Shown: positions 1 to 10,795, counted from the first letter of the stretch. The stretch: DNA of 64,000 nt from Phascolarctos cinereus (GCF_002099425.1 NW_018343984.1:18649501-18713500); one strand, 5' to 3'. The notes: a model not told the origin generated them from the letters alone. Program-made: numbers and translations.

Positions 1-54
1 TTTTCTCTTAGACTTCTCCATTTGGATGTCAGACTGAGTTAGATATTTTGCCAC

Positions 55-316
55 TTAGTTGTTTCACTTGTGTCAGACTCTCTATGACCCCATTTGGGGT
101 TTCCTTGGCAAAGATGCTGGAGAGGTTTGCCATTTCCTTCTACAGCTCATTTTACAGATGAGGAAACTGAGGCAGACAGGGTGAAGTGACTTGCCCAGGG
201 TCACACATCTAGTCAGTGTCCAAGGCCACATTTGAAATAAGAGCACTGTCTCAGGAACAAAAGTCTTCCTGACTCCAGGCCAGACTCTCTTTCACTTGTA
301 TCACTTACCTGCTGAG
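55..316 (-). mobile_element. SINE B (RTE-tailed, tRNA-headed SINE)
   Basis: On the plus strand it reads the reverse complement of a family seen six times here. The 3' tail comes first (gaccccatttggggtttcc), then the aaactgaggca / gacttgcccagggtcacac core, then the head with gactccaggcc. The tail matches the end of the BovB-like RTE at 31435-31848, so RTE mobilisation is inferred. Diverged, with no clear TSD. Confidence 0.85.
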
Positions 317-815
317 TTTAGGTAACAGTTATTTAAACTAAACTTTTCTCCTTTGCAGATGAGGTCTACCTCTCAACCTCGTCTCCTTCAGTGTTTATTG
401 ATTGTCATTCTTGTATTTCTCCCACTCAGAACTTTGGGATTTTTTAATCATCTGTCTTCTGTTCCCCAGATACATGGCAATGAAGAGCTGTTTTTCTCTG
501 AAATATCTCTCCTATCCATTCTCTGTTCCTTTTATAACCAGCTTAGTTCCAATTTTTATCACAGCATCAAAACTCAAGAGTTTGAAGTGACTTTAGATAT
601 TGTTTAGTAGAATCTCCTAGTTTTTCACATGACAAAATTGACTTCCATTGTGATTTGTTGGAGGTCACATCGCTTCTTAGTGTCAGAACCAGGATTAGAA
701 TGAGGGGTTCTGACTCCAAATCAAATGTCTTTAATTTCATACCCCCCTTTCCTGTTATTCCTTGATACCCGTATACCCTCATAGCTAACTTCCCTGAGTG
801 CAGATTCTCTCCCTC
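317..815. other. No assignable feature; possible decayed MIR
   Basis: An 84-codon open frame starts at 353 just after a pyrimidine tract ending in cag, but its translation resembles nothing I know. Around 600-735 the text weakly follows an antisense MIR (aggtcacatcg, then ctgactccaaatc). Confidence 0.3.
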
Positions 816-1470
816 CCATTCTGTGTTGTATACCACTGGCAGACTGATCTTTCAAGGCTGATTTCATCCAGTCACTCCTAGTTATAAAAAACAATCAGAC
901 ACGAGGAAAGGGAGGGATACTTGGGATAACTACGATGATGTAGGAAACAGATGATATCAATAAAAACTTATTAAAAGAAAACCTAGAACAACATATGGCT
1001 CCCAGTTATTTCTTGCATAAGCCTACCTGTTGATCCTTAAAACTGAACTTTCTAGGACTTTCATAATCTGGGATCTCTTACCTATTCAATTATTCGCTCT
1101 ATAGTATTCACTCTATGCTATGGTTTGGTCAGTTGCCTCACTGTCCCAGACATGCCCTACCTCCCGTCCTTTTCTGTTGTTCCTGCAATTACCTCTCTTT
1201 TCCCAGTCCGGGCATTTAATCCCTCCCTTCTGCCCCAAGCCCCCGGCTGTCTTTAGAGTCCTGGCTTAAATCCTGTCACTTTATCATAAAGGCTTTCCAA
1301 ATTTTTCTAGCCCTTATTACCCTTCCTTTTGAACTCCATTAACATTTAGACCCCATACAACATAATTCAGCATTTATTGTATTGTTTACTATTATTCGTG
1401 TCTTAATAGATTGCCCTCTCCTTGAGAGAGGGTACTATATTTCATTAGTCTTCTTGATGGGAGAATGGAC
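816..1470 (+). mobile_element. L2 LINE, 3' end of ORF2 and 3' UTR
   Basis: Follows the mammalian L2 order: ORF2 C-terminal coding text, a pyrimidine-rich middle, then the terminal block with ccttgagagaggg. Interrupted near 893-990 by an A-rich insertion. Strongly diverged. Confidence 0.6.
893..990 (+). mobile_element. Probable 5'-truncated L1 3' tip inside L2
   Basis: About 95 bp: aggaaagggagggatacttg, then atatcaataaaaac and an A-rich end. This resembles the 3' UTR tip of a marsupial L1 subfamily. L2 text resumes on both sides, which supports an insertion. Confidence 0.4.
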
Positions 1471-2367
1471 TCAATTTCTGGCCTCACCTAGATCATGTAT
1501 TCCCCTGAAAGGGAGGGGCAGGACAAGCCATTTTTTTGCCACTGTTAGGATAGGGAATTATACAGTAGAGTAAGCTATGTATTTTATTTAAACTAAGCTT
1601 TGGGAGAATTGAAACACTGACTCAACTCTTGTGTTCTGAAGTTAGGAGATTTTATACTGAGACTATTTAGTTGAATGCCCTTTATGTGTGAAAACTATGC
1701 CAGTGACCTTGTGAAAGATAGTATACTGGGTATTAGAGTTACTTTAAAGCTTTCTGCATCACATAAGAAATGTAATCAATTCCAACAACTACTGTCAGTT
1801 GGTCAGTTAAAGTCTGTTTTGAATCACTAAATCAGTTTAGTTTTATTATTCAGAAGATGTGATTCAAATGGAAGAAATGTTACCACCAGGATGCGCTCAA
1901 CGAGTTATTAATAAAAAACAATTAGAGAATAATAAAATAGACTGTTTGCTTTTAAGGTTTTTTTTTAGAAAAGTATTAATTGAACCTATGGTCATTTTTT
2001 TCTTTTTAAAAAATAAATTTAGTAAATTAGCTAATGTGTGAACTCTCAAGCAGAACAAATGTTAAAATCCAAATGTAAAAACAAAAGCATGGGAGCAAAT
2101 TATTTTCCATGTCCATTTTCAGTCCTTTTTCTTCCTGTATATCTACAGTATTTTCTTAATTTTTTAAAATTTAGTTGCTTGGGATATAATTTTTTCCAGT
2201 TTTCAATTCTGTTATAATATTTATGATTTTACATATTTGTATTCATATTTCTCATTTTTATGGTGATTATAAAATGTTACAGTAATGTAACAGCTTACCC
2301 TGTGATTTCTCAGTTGGACACATAATTTCTACTTTTTTAATTATTACAAAGAGTGTGTGTGTTTCAT
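1471..2367. other. AT-rich DNA, no feature recognised
   Basis: No gene, and no confident repeat. The right part (from about 2000) has the base composition of the antisense L1 that follows and may be its decayed 3' end. Confidence 0.3.
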
Positions 2368-2445
2368 AGGATCATAGATTTAAAGCTGGAAGATATTTAG
2401 AGGCCATTCAGTCCAACCCCCTCATTTTACAGATTTTATATAGAT
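2368..2445 (-). mobile_element. MIR/THER-type CORE-SINE fragment
   Basis: Contains the family signature ggatcatagatttaaagc, tggaag, then agtccaaccccctcatttta. Only the half that reads first on the plus strand remains. Confidence 0.6.
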
Positions 2446-4190
2446 TTTTTTCTGTCTTTTAATAACATCATCAGGATACTAATTTATTAATAAGACTGTT
2501 ATGTTAAAGGATATGTTCAATTGTGTAATTCTTAGGAAGAGTATCAATTTTAGTGGCATATGCTTGTTTCCCCGCAGTCCTGCCAAATATTGATTTTTTG
2601 ATTTCTAGTACTTTTGTCTGACATGAACTTGTACCTCAGAATTGTTTTGATTTGCCTTTATCTTAATCATAAGTTTTAAAAGTTTTCAGCTAATTTACTA
2701 ATCATGTGTTTCTTCTGCCTTTACCCCTAAAATGTCTTTTATATCTATTGGGAAAAGAGTATTACTTTGAAGTTTTGTCAGTTTATTAATAGATTCTGAA
2801 TGTCTGATTTTTATTAACAAGTAGATTTAACTATGAATATTTTTTCCTAACTTGAGTGTTTTTTGTCCACAAGTTAACTTTTTTAAAAATACATTGCTTT
2901 TTGTTATTTTATATAGTCAAGTTTTGTCTCTGATAATTTTCTATATTTCAGTTTTTTGTCTTCTACAATGAATGTTTAAAAATATTAAAAACTAGATCAT
3001 GGTCCACGTGCAGTTTCTTTTAGCATATGGTGTGTGGTATGACTAAGTTTAATTTTTTGGCTTTGCTGCTGTCCAATTTCCCTTGGATTTTTTATTGAAT
3101 AATAATTCTTCCAGTATTTTGCAATTTGGGGTTTATGGAGCACTAAACATATACTTTTGGTTGCCTTTATGAATCTCCTGCTGTGTACCATTGATTTTTC
3201 CAACTTTTATCCAGCACCCTAGACAGTTTTGATGATGAGGTGGTCATAGTATCATTGTGAAATTTGACAGAAGTCCCCTTCATCTCCTCTCCCGCCCTGC
3301 CAAGGTTTTCCATCTTTTTTACGCCTTTTTTGGTTCTCTCCCTGAATAGAATGTAGGCTTGTTGAGAGGAGGGATTACTTTTTCCCTTTGTATTCCTGTT
3401 GTGTAGCACAGCGTCTGCCACATAGTGGGTTCTTAATATGTTTTTGTAGATACTTGTCTGATACTGTTAAAACCCTAGGAAGTTGCTGTTGAAAAGCATC
3501 AGTAATTTCATTGTATTTACTAAACTAACCATGAGCTCGCAGCTGTCCCTCAAGTTATTAATTTCTCCCTTAGTCATTTCAAAGTTGCTATCATATTTGT
3601 TTTGTATGTCTTGTTAGGTAGGTCCTGCAATGTTTGATACATTTTATTATTGTAGATGGTATTTCTCTTAACAATTTTTTTGTTATTTTTTCTGGATTTT
3701 TAAGCCAACATGTAAAAAGTATTGATGATTTTTATGGGTTTGTCTTCCAACCATTTGAAAAAAATTTTTTTTTTAACTAAAGTCATTATCTCATTTGAAG
3801 AAATAATCCCTTGGCTTTTATAGGGAATCTTCTTCAGCAAATAAATGTTTCCATGCAAGTGCTTGTTATTCTCTTAATTTCTTTCTCGTGCCGTATTGCT
3901 CCAGTTAAAATTTCTAAAGCTGGCATATAAAAGGGACACATGTGAAGCAGAGATGGTCTGTATTTACTGGGAAGTCCTGTACCATTGCCTACAATGCTAG
4001 CTTGTGTTTTCAAATACAGATTTTTTTTTTACTATTAAGGAGAAATTCTGTTGCTGTACTTTTTAGTGTTTGAATGTAAGTGATCATTGTATCTTTGACA
4101 AAAGCTTTTCTCTAATTATCATTTTTGAATATTTGAATTTTTCAAAAATTGGTGTCTTCATTTTGAATCATCCTTGTATTTTTTAAGATT
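2446..4190 (-). mobile_element. Old L1 ORF2, antisense, decayed
   Basis: Reads in the antisense order of marsupial L1 ORF2: gtccacaagttaac, a segment near 3000-3245 ending agacagttttgatgatg, one at 3650-3750 with gatgatttttatgggtttg, and one near 3880-4120 with tttctcgtgccgtattg and gacaaaagcttttctc. All collinear. Interrupted at 3340-3455 by an L2 3' end. No open frame remains. Confidence 0.65.
3340..3455 (+). mobile_element. L2 3' terminal fragment inside L1
   Basis: gaatagaatgtaggcttgtt, then a tgtattcc block, agcacagcgtctgccacat and ttcttaatatg: the canonical L2 terminal block. L1 text lies on both sides. Confidence 0.65.
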
Positions 4191-4637
4191 TTTGAATGAA
4201 GGAAAAGCAGTGTAACAAAATGCCAAACACCTGTTTGATATGTAACTTCTAACAGGTCTTTTGGTAAATCAATACTCAAACAAGAGAACAGGTATTTTTT
4301 TTTTAAATAAAAGTGATTATTTGTGAAGAAAGTGATGATTTAGGCTTTTTCAGTCTCTTAGGGTGGTTTACTTAAACTTTGTATGTAATTTTTACTTGTG
4401 TGATGTTTAAAACAGTCTGAATTTTTTGTATTTCATTTGCTTCTGATCACTGAGAACTGGCACAGCAAACTGCAAGGAAGAATGAATTAAGGGGAACTTC
4501 AGACATGTTTACTGTATCATCTTATGGCAAAAGATAACTGTTCCAACTTTCACCTTTGTTCTGTTGATGGAAAGGAACTGAAACCATCCTTCTTCAAACT
4601 TGGTACAGAAATCCAAGATTTTAATAGTTCTCTCCTA
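4191..4637. other. Single-copy DNA, nothing recognised
   Basis: No gene or repeat signature seen apart from a short T tract. Confidence 0.3.
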
Positions 4638-4660
4638 GTGTGAGAGAGAGAGAGAAGATA

Positions 4661-4694
<34 letters not shown>

Positions 4695-4700
4695 TGTGTA
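4638..4700. repeat. (GA)n/(TG)n microsatellite
   Basis: A short GA run (4640-4655) followed by an almost pure TG run from 4661 to 4699, with one TA interruption. Confidence 0.95.
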
Positions 4701-5675
4701 AGATACTGAATTCTCCCATTTGAATTTAATTGCTCAATGTACTTTATACTTTCTAGTGATTAAGGCCACTCCCTTGTACTAATTAAATCACACATCTCTG
4801 AAGGTACCTTGATTTCTGTCATGTCACTAGGAAACTAATTAGTGTAGTGGTTCTCATCCTGTAACAGTCTTCAGCCCCAATATTCCTCAGTGTTCTACAT
4901 TAAAGAAAATAAGCCATGGTAGAGTTTTCATGCTGTTGAGAGGGGAATAAAAATAGTCACTTTATTTCACTTATTTCAAAGGTAATCTGTCTGCTTAAAG
5001 TAGAAAAAGAGGAGGCAGCCTAGGCAAGAGCAAGTTACTTAGTAATGGAGGATAAAGCAAGGTACAGGTGAAAGTTTTGGATTCTGTGAAGCTCTTCTAC
5101 TTCTGTATGGTGTACAGTTTCATCCAGTTGTAGAAATATTGACTTAGAGTATGTTAGCAGGAATATATTAAATTAGTCCCTAGTGCCTGGAAAGGCTGAC
5201 TGTAGCCCCTCTCCCTCAGCAATTGGCTTTACTTCTAGGGCAGGTCTTTAGGCACAGGGGGATATGGAGGCAGAGTGTGATTGTAGACAAGTCACTTATC
5301 CCAGCAATGAGATGTGCCTGTGATCTGCATGCTCCAGAAGGGTTTTCAATGTAGCAGTAGAAAGTTAATCAGGAAAGGGGCTATGCAGAGTCACTGCTCT
5401 GTCCATTCTTTTTCCCATCTTGTAAGGAATGGATGGTATGGACTTGAAAGAGCCTAAGCAAAAGGTGCTAGTAATGGGCTTACCTAGATCATGTGAAGAG
5501 CAGCAGGTGGGTGTAGTGGAGTAGAAAAAAGAAATGTGAATGATTCTCATTTTGTTACCCCTCTTCAGACGCCAGTGAAGGATTGAGCTGAGGAGGGGCC
5601 TTGCTTCTGTCTTCAACTTGCTCCAGTCACATCTATTTCCTAGTGAGAGTTTTCACTTTTGACTTCTATGGTTTC
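4701..5675. other. Mostly single-copy DNA
   Basis: No coding potential. At 4845-4865 the text gtagtggttctcatcctgta resembles a hAT/MER5-type terminal repeat, but I could not find the partner end. Confidence 0.3.
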
Positions 5676-5875
5676 TGACTTCAGGCCTTAGAAGGGACCG
5701 TAGAGATCAGGTAGCCTGATGCCTTCATTTCACAGGTTTCTCCTTCATAAATCTGAGATGCAGAGAGTTCAGATGATTTGACCTAGATCACCTAGTGAAA
5801 GAGTGTACGTACCCAGGTCTTGAATCCAGTTTCATGCTCTTTCTACATCATTGTACCTTCAGAGGCCCTAAAGAT
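5676..5875 (-). mobile_element. MIR/THER-type CORE-SINE, antisense
   Basis: ttagaagggaccgtagagat, atttcacagg, gatttgacctagatcac, gtcttgaatccag and catgctctttctac appear in the order of an antisense MIR-class SINE. Confidence 0.6.
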
Positions 5876-6019
5876 AAAGATGAGCTCAATTGGCCAATCA
5901 AAATGCTGCTGCAGAGCTCATTGTTCTATTTTGCCATATCCATAGCTTCAAAGAGGTGGGAATTTTGGATCCATCAAAGTCACCTTTGAAAAGAAAATAG
6001 TCACCTGGAGCTTTAGGTT

Positions 6020-6305
6020 ACGCAGAAGAGGGTGGTGTGAGGTGGGGCTGGGGAAGGGAGCATGGCTTCAAGTTGGAGGGCCTTGAAGGCCTGACAAAGG
6101 CACTGGACTTGATTTAGCATCAGGAACCCCTGCAGATTTTTAAGTAGATGTGGTGTGCTTGAAGTTAATTTGAACAGGAGGGTTAAAGATGGGAAGGGCC
6201 AGACAGTGAGAAAGGAAAACTTGTTATGGGTGGTAATGAAAGTTTGAACTAGGATGGTGGCAGTAGGAGTGGGCACAGGTATTAGAGATACTGAAGAAGG
6301 TAGAC
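6020..6305 (-). mobile_element. L2 ORF2 fragment, antisense
   Basis: Purine-rich; ggccttgaaggcctgac, ggacttgatttagca and aggatggtggcagtag follow the reverse complement of the L2 ORF2 C-terminal coding region. Confidence 0.6.
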
Positions 6306-6365
6306 CCTAATAGGGCTTAGTAATCAAGTGGATAAGAGAAATTTTTTTATGAAGTTGTTTTTGTT

Positions 6366-6368
<3 letters not shown>

Positions 6369-6406
<38 letters not shown>
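6369..6406. repeat. (GT)19 microsatellite
   Basis: Uninterrupted GT run directly upstream of the SINE at 6408. Confidence 0.97.
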
Positions 6407-6407
<1 letters not shown>

Positions 6408-6409
<2 letters not shown>

Positions 6410-6632
6410 ATGGCAGTTAGCTGGCTCAGTGGGTAGAGTGCTAGGCCTGGAATCAGGAAGAGCCAAGTTAAAGTCTGATCTCAGACATTCACTTACTTGT
6501 GTGACCCTGGATATGTCACTTAACATCTGTTTCCTTTAATCCATTGGAGAAGAAAATGGCAAACCATTCCCTTATCTTTGTCAAGAAAACTCATAGGGGA
6601 CCATGTAGGGTCAGACATGAGTGAACAACATA
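6408..6632 (+). mobile_element. SINE B (RTE-tailed)
   Basis: Head ggcagttagctggctcagtg, core gtgtgaccctgg / gtcacttaac, then the RTE-type tail with aatggcaaaccattcc, gtcagacatgagtg and aacaac. Confidence 0.85.
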
Positions 6633-6635
6633 TTA

Positions 6636-7073
6636 TATATATTTTTGTTTTTAATATTTTTCCCCAAGTACACGTAAAAACAACTTTTAACATTCTTCTT
6701 AAGTTTTAGTTTCAAATTCTACCCCTCCCTCCTTTTCCCCCATTCCTGAGATAGTAATAGTAAGCAATCTGATATGTTATACATGTGCAGTCAGGTAAAA
6801 CACTCCCATATTAGTCATTTTGTGGAAGAAAACTTAAAAAAAATGGAAAGAAGGAAAGTGGAAATTTAGATCTGTATTCAATTGCCATTAGTTCTTTCTC
6901 TGGAGGTAGATAGCATTTTTCATCATGAGTCCTTTGGGATTGTCTTGAATCATTGTATTGCTGAGAATAACTAAAACATTGACAGTTATTCAATGTACAA
7001 TATTGCTGTTATTATGTATAATGTTCTGGTTCTGCTCACTTCATTCTGTATCAGTTCATGTAAGTCTTTTTTA
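6636..7073 (-). mobile_element. L1a 3' UTR and ORF2 end, left part
   Basis: Antisense of the 3' end also seen on the plus strand at 11552-12021 and 22000-22445: tttttccccaagtacacg, tctgatatgttatacatg, catgagtcctttgggattg, then ttctgctcacttcattctg. It stops at gtaagtctttt and resumes at 7839 after the inserted L1b. Confidence 0.8.
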
Positions 7074-7282
7074 AAAAATTTATTTTATTGGGATAAGGTA
7101 AGCATTTCCATAACATAGTATACTGAAAAAGATAATTGCACATGAAACTGCAAATCAGCTATGTACAATTTGCTATTGTCTTTAAATACACAACAGTTAT
7201 TATGTAAATTTCTTTTTCGTTTCTTTCCTTTTTTTGTTCTCCTCTCCACCCTAGAATGGTTCCCATTAGATGCAAATAGGTA

Positions 7283-7284
<2 letters not shown>

Positions 7285-7318
<34 letters not shown>

Positions 7319-7347
7319 CACACACACACACACATACACATACATAT
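7285..7347. repeat. (TG)n-(CA)n dinucleotide tract
   Basis: TG repeats to about 7314 pass into CACACA with TACA variants. The change from TG to CA makes an inverted-repeat hairpin. Open frames running through it are artefacts. Confidence 0.95.
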
Positions 7348-7593
7348 AAATAATATGTAAAATTATTCTATACATCTATCAGTTCTTTCTCTGGATACAA
7401 ATAGCATCTTTCTTCATGTGTCCTTTATAGTTAATTTGAGTATTTATATTTGTCAAAATAACTTGTTTGCTCGAAGTCATTCTTAAAACAATATTACTGT
7501 TTCTGTATACAATATTTTCTTGGTTCTGCTTATTTCTCTCCTTATTTTGTGCAAGTCTTTCCATGTTTTTCTAATATCATCAAGCTCAGCATT

Positions 7594-7741
7594 TTTTTTT
7601 TATTTTTGGCTGGGCAGTGGGGTTAAGTGACTTGCCTAGAGTCACACAGCTAGTAAGTGTTATGTGTCTGAGGCCACATTTGAACTCAGGTCGTCCTGAA
7701 TCCAGGGCTGGTGCTCTATCCACTGAGCCACCTAGCTGCCC
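7594..7741 (-). mobile_element. SINE A (short A-tailed SINE), in L1b
   Basis: T-run, gtgacttgcctagagtcac, tgaactcaggtc, ctctatccactgagccacc, ctagctgccc. A degenerate 13-bp TSD flanks it: aagctcagcattt at 7582 and aaggtcatcattt at 7742. Third layer of the L1a/L1b nest. Confidence 0.9.
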
Positions 7742-7838
7742 AAGGTCATCATTTCTTATGGCACAATAGTCTTCCATCACAATCACATACCACAACTTGT
7801 TCAGCCGTTACTGAACTGATAGGCATCCCGTGTCAGTT

Positions 7839-7920
7839 TTTCCAAGTTTTTCTGAAATCATTGTGCTTGTCATGTCTTATAGCACAGTAACATTATATGT
7901 ACCTGTATATGTGTAAACAA
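7839..7920 (-). mobile_element. L1a, right part
   Basis: aagtttttctgaaatc and cttatagcacagtaacatta continue L1a exactly where it stops at 7073. Confidence 0.6.
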
Positions 7921-7954
7921 TTTATACGTACATTTAAATGTAAAAAACAAGTCA

Positions 7955-8180
7955 GTGAAGCTAATAGTTATATAGTGCTTAAAGTTACAAAGTGCTTTAT
8001 GTGGGGGTCCCAAAAGACTTTTGGGACACCCTGTTTACATTATGTTATTTAACCTTACTGTAATGCTGTGGTACGTTACTGCAGCGGTCATCTCCATTTT
8101 ACAAGTGAGTAAGTGGAAGCTTAGAGAGTTGGAGAGATTTGCCCATGCTTACACTGCTAGGAAGTTTCAAACAGGAGTTG
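7955..8180 (-). mobile_element. MIR-class SINE, antisense
   Basis: tacaaagtgctttat, atgttatttaacctt, atctccattttacaagtgag and gatttgcccatgcttacac match antisense MIR. Interrupted at 8000-8035 by a small palindrome. Confidence 0.7.
8000..8035. mobile_element. Minute mariner-like palindrome in MIR
   Basis: gtcccaaaag and cttttgggac form perfect 10-bp arms around one base (8007-8027). The right edge reads as the inverse of cagggtgtcccaaaag, a mariner-type terminus. MIR text is continuous without the segment, and TA lies on each side (7998, 8036). Confidence 0.45.
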
Positions 8181-8379
8181 CCTGTTAATAGTAATGCCAC
8201 TAACACAAATAGTGCAGGAGGCACAGGCTTTGTGGGAAAGGCAGCTCAGTCTTGCACTTATTTAGTTTGGCACATTTAGGTGGAGACATCTGTCAAAAAT
8301 AAAAGCAATAGATGTTTGTACCCAAGGAATATAACGGTTAATAAATGACACTTTTTTGCCCTCAAAGAGTTTGCATTCA

Positions 8380-8528
8380 AGGGGCAGCTAGGTGGCGCAG
8401 TGGATAGAGCACCAGCCCTGGATTCAGGAGGACCTGAGTTCAAATCCGACCTCCGACACATAACGCTTACTAGCTGTGTGACCTTGGGCAAGTCACTTAA
8501 CCTCATTGCCTAGCCAAAAAAAAAAAAG
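8380..8528 (+). mobile_element. SINE A with perfect 13-bp TSD
   Basis: Full length: ggggcagctaggtggcgcag through gtgtgaccttgggcaagtc to an A-tail. The TSD gagtttgcattca is perfect at 8367-8379 and 8529-8541, and the insertion splits the L2 3' end. Probably fairly young. Confidence 0.97.
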
Positions 8529-8688
8529 GAGTTTGCATTCAGCACAAATGGGTAGAATACACAAATTAGATATCATAATACAAGCATGGGCAAAGAGGTA
8601 TATGGGGTGCAAAATGTTCTAAGAGGATTTGAGGAGAAAGAATGCTTTCAGCTGGAGGAGCTGGAAAAGTTTAAAAAATGCCATTTGA

Positions 8689-8810
8689 AAGGGCAGCTAG
8701 GTGGCACAGTGGATAGAGCATTGGCTCTGTAGTCAAGAGGAACTGAGTTCAAATCCAGCCTCACACTTGACCCTGGGCAAGTCATGTAACCGCTGATTGC
8801 CTCCCCCCCA
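8689..8810 (+). mobile_element. SINE A with 16-bp TSD
   Basis: gggcagctaggtggcacagt to gcaagtcatgtaac. The TSD aaaaaatgccatttga is perfect at 8673-8688 and 8811-8826. The middle is shortened (the cttactagctgtgtg segment is missing). Confidence 0.95.
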
Positions 8811-9663
8811 AAAAAATGCCATTTGAGCTGAGGCTTGCAGGATGATTCTGAAAGGTGAAGTTGAAGAGAGAGTCATTTGCATGGGGTAGGTCAGTAAACT
8901 GGTGAGGAGATGAAATCACCAAGGGGGGAGAGAGAGAGAGAGAGAGGAGAAAGAAAAGAGGGTATAGGACCAGACTTTGGGGGACACCTATACTTAAGGG
9001 ATGGGAAGAAGTCATTCAGTCCCTAAAGACCAACAAAGAATGGCTAAATAGGAGTGGAACCAGGCAAAAAAGACTCATAAAAGATAGAGAAAAATAAAAG
9101 GTGGGGGTGGGAAGAGAATAGTCAATAGTGTTGGCTAATGCGGAAGGGCTAAGGATAATGAAGACTCAGGAAAAGACAATCACATGTAGCAATTAAAAAA
9201 AATCACTTATTGGAAACCTTGGAGGGCAGTTTGAATAGAGTAGTAGGATGGGAGTCAGATTAGATTGCATGAAGTTGAGGGAACAGGTGGTGAGGAAGTA
9301 CATAGAAGCAGCTTGTAGGCTTTTCTCTGGGTATTAAACACTTAAAAGGGACAGAGGAGACTATTTTGGGGATAGAGTTAAAAAGTTGGGGGGGGATTGT
9401 GTTTTTTATCGGTAGAAGTGTCTGAGTATATTTGTAGACGGATAGAAAGGAAGCAGAGAGTAGAGATGACATGGAATAATCCATGGGATAAACTCCCAAG
9501 GGAGAGAGGGTCAAGGATACAAGTAGAGGGATTGGCCTTGGCAAGAAGGGCCACCACATCCTGAGACTAGAGCAGGTTTGAGGTGAAGAGCAATAAAGAA
9601 GTCAATGAAAAATGGTTTTCATCTGAGGAAAGTAGATGTTATACATATCTGTTGAAAAAAAAA

Positions 9664-9722
9664 AGAATCAATCAGCAAACATTTATTAAGTATTTACTAC
9701 GTGCCAGGCACCTCTCTGATAG
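9664..9722 (-). mobile_element. L2 3' tip, antisense
   Basis: atcagcaaacatttattaag, tactacgtgccaggcacc: the reverse complement of the L2 terminus. An oppositely oriented L2 follows at once. Confidence 0.65.
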
Positions 9723-9724
9723 CT

Positions 9725-10795
9725 TTTGAAGGCACCGTCTTTCCTGTTGCCCAGGTTCTCACCTTCAGAGTGATTCTTAGCTCCCCATTTTCCTTTAGAG
9801 GCAGTTAGGTGGCACAGTAGGTAGAGCACTAGACCTGGAGTCAGGGAGGACCTGAATTCAAATGAGGCCTCAGACACACTAGCTGTGTGACCCTGAACAA
9901 GTCACTTAACCTCTGTCGTCTTCAGTTGTAAAGTGGGAATGATAATAACACCTACCTCCCAGGGTTGTGAGGATCAAGTGAGATTGTATTCATAAAATGC
10001 TTAGCACAACCTGTCGCACATACTAAATGCTATAGAAATGTTCATTCCCTTCTCCTTCCTTTACCCTAAGTAATTGCCAGATATGTTCATTCTACCTTTG
10101 TATCTCTTGTATCTCTGCTCACAAGATCACCATCCTAGTTCAGGCCCCTATCACTTCTCTCCTGTGCTACTATAGCAACCTCCTAGCTCGTCTCCTGCTT
10201 TGTCTTTCTTCTCTTTAGTTTTTGTATTCCATAGCAGCCCAGGTAATTTTCACAGAACCCAAATCTGATCATGTGAAATAAGCTATTACTCTTTATTGTT
10301 GCTAGGATTTAGCATAAGTGCCTCGGGCATTCAAAGCCCTTTATAATCTGGCTTCGACTCACCTTTCCAGCCTTATGTATCGTTGCTCTTTATTCACTTC
10401 TGTCCAGACAAACTGGTTTTCTTGCTGTTCTTCCTGCCCAACATTCCATTTCCTTTCTCTTCACCTTTGCACAGGCTGCCTTTCTTGGTCTGCGCATGCC
10501 CAGAATGTACCCTGTCCTCATGGAAGCCTCTTTGAGTTCCTGTTTACCTCCAAAGCTCAAGCTCTACTTTCTTTGTGAAGTCTTTCCCTATCCTTCCCTC
10601 CATTCTTGCCCCTTCCTTGCCAGTCAGCTGCTAAGCGTCCTTCCCCTGTTTTGTGTATATTTTGTATGTACTTTCTATAGGGACATGTCTCCCTAATAGA
10701 ATGTAAGTTTCTTGAGGGCAGAGACTGTTTCATTTTTCTTTGTGTCCCAAATGGCAACCATAGCAAGTGCTTGAATGCTTTTTGATTAAAATAAA
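9725..10795 (+). mobile_element. L2 ORF2 C-terminus and 3' UTR
   Basis: cacaagatcaccatcctagt, atcatgtgaaataag, gcattcaaagccctttataa, gcacaggctgcctttc, then the terminal block with cttgagggcagagactg. The frame from 10318 gives FKALYNLASTHLSSL, typical of the L2 ORF2 C-terminus. A SINE D copy (9797-10045) splits it. Confidence 0.8.
9797..10045 (+). mobile_element. SINE D (CORE-SINE, MIR-like 3' half)
   Basis: gaggcagttaggtggcacag, ctagctgtgtgaccctg, caagtcacttaacctctg, ataataacacctacc, gggttgtgaggatcaagtg, aaatgcttagcac: the SINE A-type head joined to a MIR/L2-like tail. Confidence 0.8.

Larger units (their letters stand above)
7074..7838 (-). mobile_element. L1b 3' end inserted into L1a
   Basis: A second antisense L1 3' end of a different subfamily, similar to 43975-44500. 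It begins with a T/A-rich end, carries an internal TG/CA run, and runs to cacaacttgttcagccg. L1a text (agtttttctgaaatcattg) resumes at its right edge, so this copy sits inside L1a. Confidence 0.7.
8330..9660 (-). mobile_element. L2, antisense, 3' UTR through ORF2
   Basis: ttttgccctcaaagagtttg begins the antisense 3' end; gatgaaatcaccaagg, gggggacacctata and gggattggccttggcaag are antisense L2 ORF2 landmarks in the right order. Two SINE A copies interrupt it. Confidence 0.65.

Noticed and set aside
353-607. 84-codon frame starting after a pyrimidine tract and cag, resembling an exon with a splice acceptor
   Set aside because: No recognisable protein, no donor or neighbouring exon, and the surrounding text looks like decayed repeat.
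4845-4930. hAT MER5-type element suggested by gtagtggttctcatcctg
   Set aside because: The opposite terminal repeat and TSD could not be found.
7085-7375. 96-codon minus frame with a (CV)n/(TH)n stretch
   Set aside because: It is only the TG/CA microsatellite and antisense L1 translated.
8380-8528. tRNA gene suggested by the SINE A/B heads
   Set aside because: The heads are tRNA-derived but sit in repeated SINEs with A-tails and TSDs; no stand-alone cloverleaf was seen.
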